Source: Diadema setosum
Lineage: Eukaryota > Echinodermata > Echinoidea > Diadematoida > Diadematidae
DNA: 64,000 nucleotides
Direction of reading: 5' to 3'
Assembly: GCA_033980235.1 (NCBI GenBank)
Contig: CM067067.1
Location: forward strand, 6,427,289-6,491,288
A model generated the notes under the pieces. It had not been told where the DNA came from and did no database searches. It worked only from the letters and a program-made list of their open reading frames with translations. Shown here piece after piece: positions 59,516 through 64,000 of the stretch. Each line of letters begins with the position of its first letter. Position 1 is the stretch's first letter. The translations under genes were made by a program, and so were the position numbers.

Positions 59516-62500
59516 TAGAATTTAGATCTGGTTATCAACCAGAACGGATTTCGTTTCTTTGGTTAAAAAAAGTAAGAGTCACAATGTAAGTTGACATTAT
59601 TTTGCACAATGTTTGTGTATACTGCATTTTGTCTTTATATAATGTGAGAATGACATTATTTTTTTTTTGTAACGGACACCATAGGAAGTAATGGTAGAAA
59701 TGGCAGTAACAGAAATGTTACCATTAATCCACCAAAAATCCAATGAACAAACTCATATGGCGCTATGTTGTGTCACCACAACGAACAATGACTCAGCTGA
59801 CGTTACTTTGAAACCATGTAATAATCTATTAAGCTCCTAGAATGATTCCCCTAATGTCGGAATAACACTCATGGTTGTGTTTAACATTTTGAGCGAGAAA
59901 AGGCAATGTCCTTGCATGTTTGGATTAAAATGAATGATACATTAAAACGGCCCGAGTACTAAACATCGCCAGACGCCGAACGCATTATGCTAAGAGATGA
60001 GCAGAAGTGTGGCGGGAACAAAAAATAATATCAACTAAACACGCAAGGATGTCTAATGCATGTTGTGTTGTTTTAAAGCTGCCGGGTAGGGAGTCGGCTA
60101 GCGGTTTGTGGTCTGGGTGTGGTCTCGCCCCGGATGCTAACCCTCCCAGAATCAAATGTTAATTGAGACCCCGAAAGCAGCGAATGGTCCTAATGAGCTC
60201 GTGTTTAGGGAGATGGCCGAACGCCGGTTGGGGATGCGGTCTGGACCGCCGAACGATCAATCTTCTCCTTGATTAATAGATGAGAGCGCAAGAGAGCATC
60301 AGCATGAACACATTAGCATGAACATACATGCTTGGTATTTTCCACCGGCTGTGGGAGGATTGGAATGACATTTCTACTACCTACGAATACGAAGCGACTA
60401 GGTTGGGATGTTATTGGCCAACATGTTAGAGCCATAATGTATGCTTTTGCGCTGTATTAGAAAAACTAAAAACGGGGTGGGGAGCAGACAGTCAGAGATA
60501 GAAAGAGAGAGTGGCAGAGTGGAGGAGAAAGCGATGGAGGGAAAGAAAGGAGAGACAGAAGGACAAACAGGCATGAGAGAAGGAGCTGGGAGAGATTAAC
60601 TGCACTTCCAGTATGAAACTCCCTTCTTGATATCGTACACTTTATCTTTACCGACTTTATTCAGGCAGGGAAGAGGGGTGAGGGTAATACACAGAGGAGA
60701 AGGAAAGCAACAGAGAGGAAAAGAATGCGTTTCATTCGTAAGAAGAAAAAGACAACAAGGGAAAAACAAAGTGCGGATGATTCAGTTTTACTGTCCTCAA
60801 ACAACTTAAATCGACCCCAGGGGACGGATACTTTTTCAGGCCAACGCACTCTTTCGGTGGTGAGAGAACGAGTGAGTTCTGGCTAACATCCTAGTTATCA
60901 TCGGGCAAGAAGATGCTTTGAGAAGTCGAGATACCTTCCATAATCACTATGTATAGTCGTATTTCCTGGTTACCTGGCAACAGCCCCCAATTGACATTCT
61001 TTACTCCCCTTGCAGTTCGTCAATCAGTAATGTACGTAGTTCAAAGATCGAGTCGTCCCAAGGTGTGTATGGAAAAGAAACTGAAGGGAATCTGTTAACC
61101 TTGTTTGTTTTTGGTTCTGTCTCACTTTTCTCTCTGTTTCTCTTACATGGTCTCCCTGCCTCCTTTAATTGCCTTCTCCAGCCTCTTTTTTTACTTCTCC
61201 CAGCTTCACGATCTCTTCTTCGCTTCTTCTCAACTCAATCACACGTGAATCGAAAGGGAGCAGGCAGCTGCATCTAGGGATTGCTCCCGGCCTCTCGAAT
61301 TATCCTCGCCGAGTTTACACCCTACAGCTTTCACAAGCCCTATTCCAGCCGCGCCCGCCGCACCCCACCCTCTCTTCGCATGCCTGGTTGGTGACAAATT
61401 ATTGACAAACAGAGTTTTATTAAAGCCGATACGACACCGTCTGGTTTGCTGCCGAGTTCCTACATAGCTGCATCGTACGCTCGCAGTGTGGGATTATTCA
61501 ACGCAGCATATTCTATGTTTTCGCACCTTCCCGGACGAGGAACAATATTGCCGATGAATGTTCAGTACCTGTTTGTACACCACTGCAGAGAGGTTAGTGT
61601 TGATAGCTCACCAAAGGTGACTCTTATAATAGGGACATCGCACTCACACCCGCCGTGGACTTCCACCGTTTGGAGCAGCTTGCTGTCAAAATATTGTCAA
61701 CTGGGGGTACGTACGCTTGTCACTCTAGTTTAGTTCAGTATATCAACAACGGTAGTTAACTACAACTAGTTATAGAATCAGTTGACGACAACAGCTGGCA
61801 ATTTCGGTCCACAATGCAGAAAATTTGAATATCAAGACATACTAAAGTTTATCACAGGTTGTTTTAGAACGAAGACCAATGTAAGAAAGTATTCGAATCA
61901 ATTAGTTGTAATCTCGAGTGCCTGATGTGGCTGTAGCGAAGACAGGTGTTTGCATAACGTTTGAAGGAATGGTATACTTGTAATATATACGAAATGGCAG
62001 CGATATCAGTCAAGAAATTACGACAACCAAAGTCCAAGGAACACATCAATTCTCCAATGTCTAACACCGTCAACCCTAAATGACCAATTGCATGATCGCA
62101 ACAGGTGCAACTGCAAAGGAATTTGCGCCGATAGTCCTCAAAAACTTACATGTGTCCGTAGTCATAGATGCATTTGCGTTATGCTCCAACAAACTATTTC
62201 GAAACATCGGCACTATACGCTTCAAAATCAAATTTTGCCACGATGACCCGGTATTTGCTTTCAGGAGAATTTTATGTCCTCGAGCTCGATGATACGTTAT
62301 GCTGTCTCGTGTACAAATAATGTTCGCTGTTATAGATCCTACTGATTCAGATACTTGATGTAGTTGCTATACCTCATCTCGTTTCTGAATGATTGTAGAC
62401 AGGAGATGTCACTCCCTATGATACTACCCCGTAAAGTTTTGGAAAAAAAAATCTTCTCTTTCTTCTTCTTCTTCTTCTTCTCCTCCTCCTCCTCCTCCTC

Positions 62501-64000
62501 CTCCTCCTCCTTCTCCTTCATCTTCTGGAAGAGGGAGAAAAAGAAAAAGAAAGAAAAGAGAAAAAGAAAGAGAGGAAGAGAAAGGGACGGATGATTTGAA
62601 AGATTCGACAAGAAAATGGTCTAATTATGAAATCATATGTCATATGGGAAATCAGCCTACTGACATAAATCTCTAAATCTTATGACTGTCTTGATAATAA
62701 GTTGTTTTTTTTTCCTGCTAACAACAAAATTTGTCCCCAAGGATTCCACACAGTTACGTATAGCGCTTGGATTCTTAGTATTCGAATGTACTTAGCCCGT
62801 ACAGGTGGATGATTATGACATGCCACAAGGTTCTCGGAGGAAAAGGTCTATTGATTTGACAACATTTATGTAGTAAACTATCTCACATAAAAAAAAAGAC
62901 AACTGATAAAGAAAGAGCACACCTATTACAGCTGTTTCTCTCCCCGATGAACTATCATGTTCGTTGTATTTTTGCATTTAAGGCCGGTTTTATGCTATGC
63001 AAGAGTAAGTCAAACACTGCTTAAAAAGTGCAATTTATCGTTAACTGCACCATATTTCACTTTTTTATTCATAGATGTAAACAAAAGATGGAATTGGAAT
63101 GTCATTCATGAAATGAAAATAATTATGCAACGATGGTATTACGAAGAATCTTCGCCGTTTTCTTGTAAAGTAATTTCGAGGACAAATCGATGATTTATAC
63201 GCGGTCTTCTTTGACATTCTACGGTTTAGCTTCGCGTATCACAAAGTCTTTTCCAAGAAGAATGAATGAATAACGCTAAGGATGAGCAATTTGTCGGATA
63301 GCTGTTATCTCTATACGACCGCATTACATCATATTGTAAAGTAAATTCAGTACAAAAAAAATTGATGCTGCGTTGAAGAGAAGCTTTCAATATGTATGGA
63401 GATTTTTGAAAGAAAATCAGAATGTTTACTGCTTAGATATCTTGCATCATTACTTTACGACCACTTTTATTGTGAGTATACTATATTTTGACATATTTTT
63501 TAGAATATGTGTGTTGTTTTTATTAGCAAGATATCTTTCGTACATTGATAAAAAAAAAATAGAAATGAATAGATGAAATGAAGTTGCTTCTTTACGCAGC
63601 CCTCACAGGACTATGTTTGATTGTGACGTGATATATGCTGTAGCCACTACCGCTCCTCTTTATGTATCGCTTTGATTTCTTGAAACTTGGACGATCATCG
63701 GGAAAACTAACTGGCTCGGGAAAAAATTGTTATTTGTGCCGATTTACAGTTAGAAAAAAACTTTATGCCGGTTTCTTGACTAATTACTGCTTTCTTTAAT
63801 TTATAGGATTTATTCTTATTCATTGGCGGTTAGGTAAGCAAAATGATGGAACGAAAAGAAAAGCCTTGCTTCAAGTAAGAGGTACAAGTGCTAGCATCTT
63901 ACCACTAACACATAGTAATACATAATCTAATATGTATAAGAAAGTGATTGGTTTTATAACGACTTGTTTCAGCGGTGGGATTTTTTTTCCTTCTCAAAAT

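Larger units (their letters stand above)
55580..64000. other. Non-coding, microsatellite-rich right flank
   Basis: (GAAA)n near 56228-56256, G-run 57026-57043, CT and CA tracts 57430-57650, (CAA)n 58262-58346, (TA)n then (TG)n 59338-59515, CTT/CTC then GA tract 62455-62590. Many short open frames here are shadows of these repeats. No gene with recognisable domain or consistent splice sites was found. Confidence 0.5.

Noticed and set aside
62339..62611. Glu/Lys and Phe/Ser open frames on both strands
   Set aside because: Shadows of a CTT/CTC plus GA microsatellite.
1..64000. CRISPR arrays, bacterial operons, rRNA or tRNA genes
   Set aside because: No direct-repeat/spacer arrays, no bacterial signals, no rRNA; the only tRNA-like block fits a SINE head better.

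Overview
Eukaryotic (metazoan) genomic DNA. Most of the window is AT-rich, intron-like and repeat-rich sequence full of microsatellites and small inverted-repeat elements. Repeat style, CpG-containing marine-invertebrate-type repeats and the type of mobile element suggest a marine invertebrate, possibly an echinoderm or another invertebrate deuterostome. That placement is an inference and is not proven by any single sequence.

The main feature is a complete, apparently intact Polinton/Maverick element at 8328-24222 (15,895 bp). It has about 448-bp terminal inverted repeats (TIRs) starting AGTAGTTAGG, and a perfect 6-bp target-site duplication (ggcctt) on both sides. Rightward genes are the protein-primed DNA polymerase B (spliced), a small multi-sequon membrane protein, the FtsK/HerA-type packaging ATPase, a small basic protein and a 275-aa protein. 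Leftward genes, read from the right TIR inward, are a spliced PC4/Sub1-like protein, a Cys/His-motif protein with an acidic tract, a chromodomain integrase, the minor (penton-type) capsid protein, a small Gly-rich basic protein, the major capsid protein and an adenain-type cysteine protease. The two clusters converge on an AT-rich spacer at 16.2-17.0 kb with closely spaced opposing poly(A) signals. Each TIR carries a TATA box close to its inner end, so the same promoter copy probably drives polB on the left and the PC4 gene on the right. With replication, integration, packaging, protease and both capsid genes open, the element has the gene set of a virus-like (polintovirus) element.

The Polinton sits inside intron 1 of a host gene on the minus strand. 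I reconstructed five exons of that gene from splice sites and reading frame: 30401-30232 (ATG), 6529-6350, 1179-1108, 502-473 and 34 to beyond the left edge. All four introns are phase 2 and the frame stays open through 162 codons. The protein is short, Pro- and aromatic-rich, and I cannot name it with confidence. Its style recalls ciliary/sperm microtubule-inner proteins.

The rest (about 30.4-64 kb) holds no gene I can support. It contains two adjacent copies of a 1.8-2.4 kb repeat with hairpin ends (32.8-37.15 kb), a TTAA-flanked piggyBac-type MITE (50.04-50.47 kb), several other inverted-repeat elements, a tRNA-like SINE head near 51.3 kb, a large GTA/TAG microsatellite (38.94-39.48 kb) and many (TA)n, (CA)n, (GAA)n and (CAA)n tracts.
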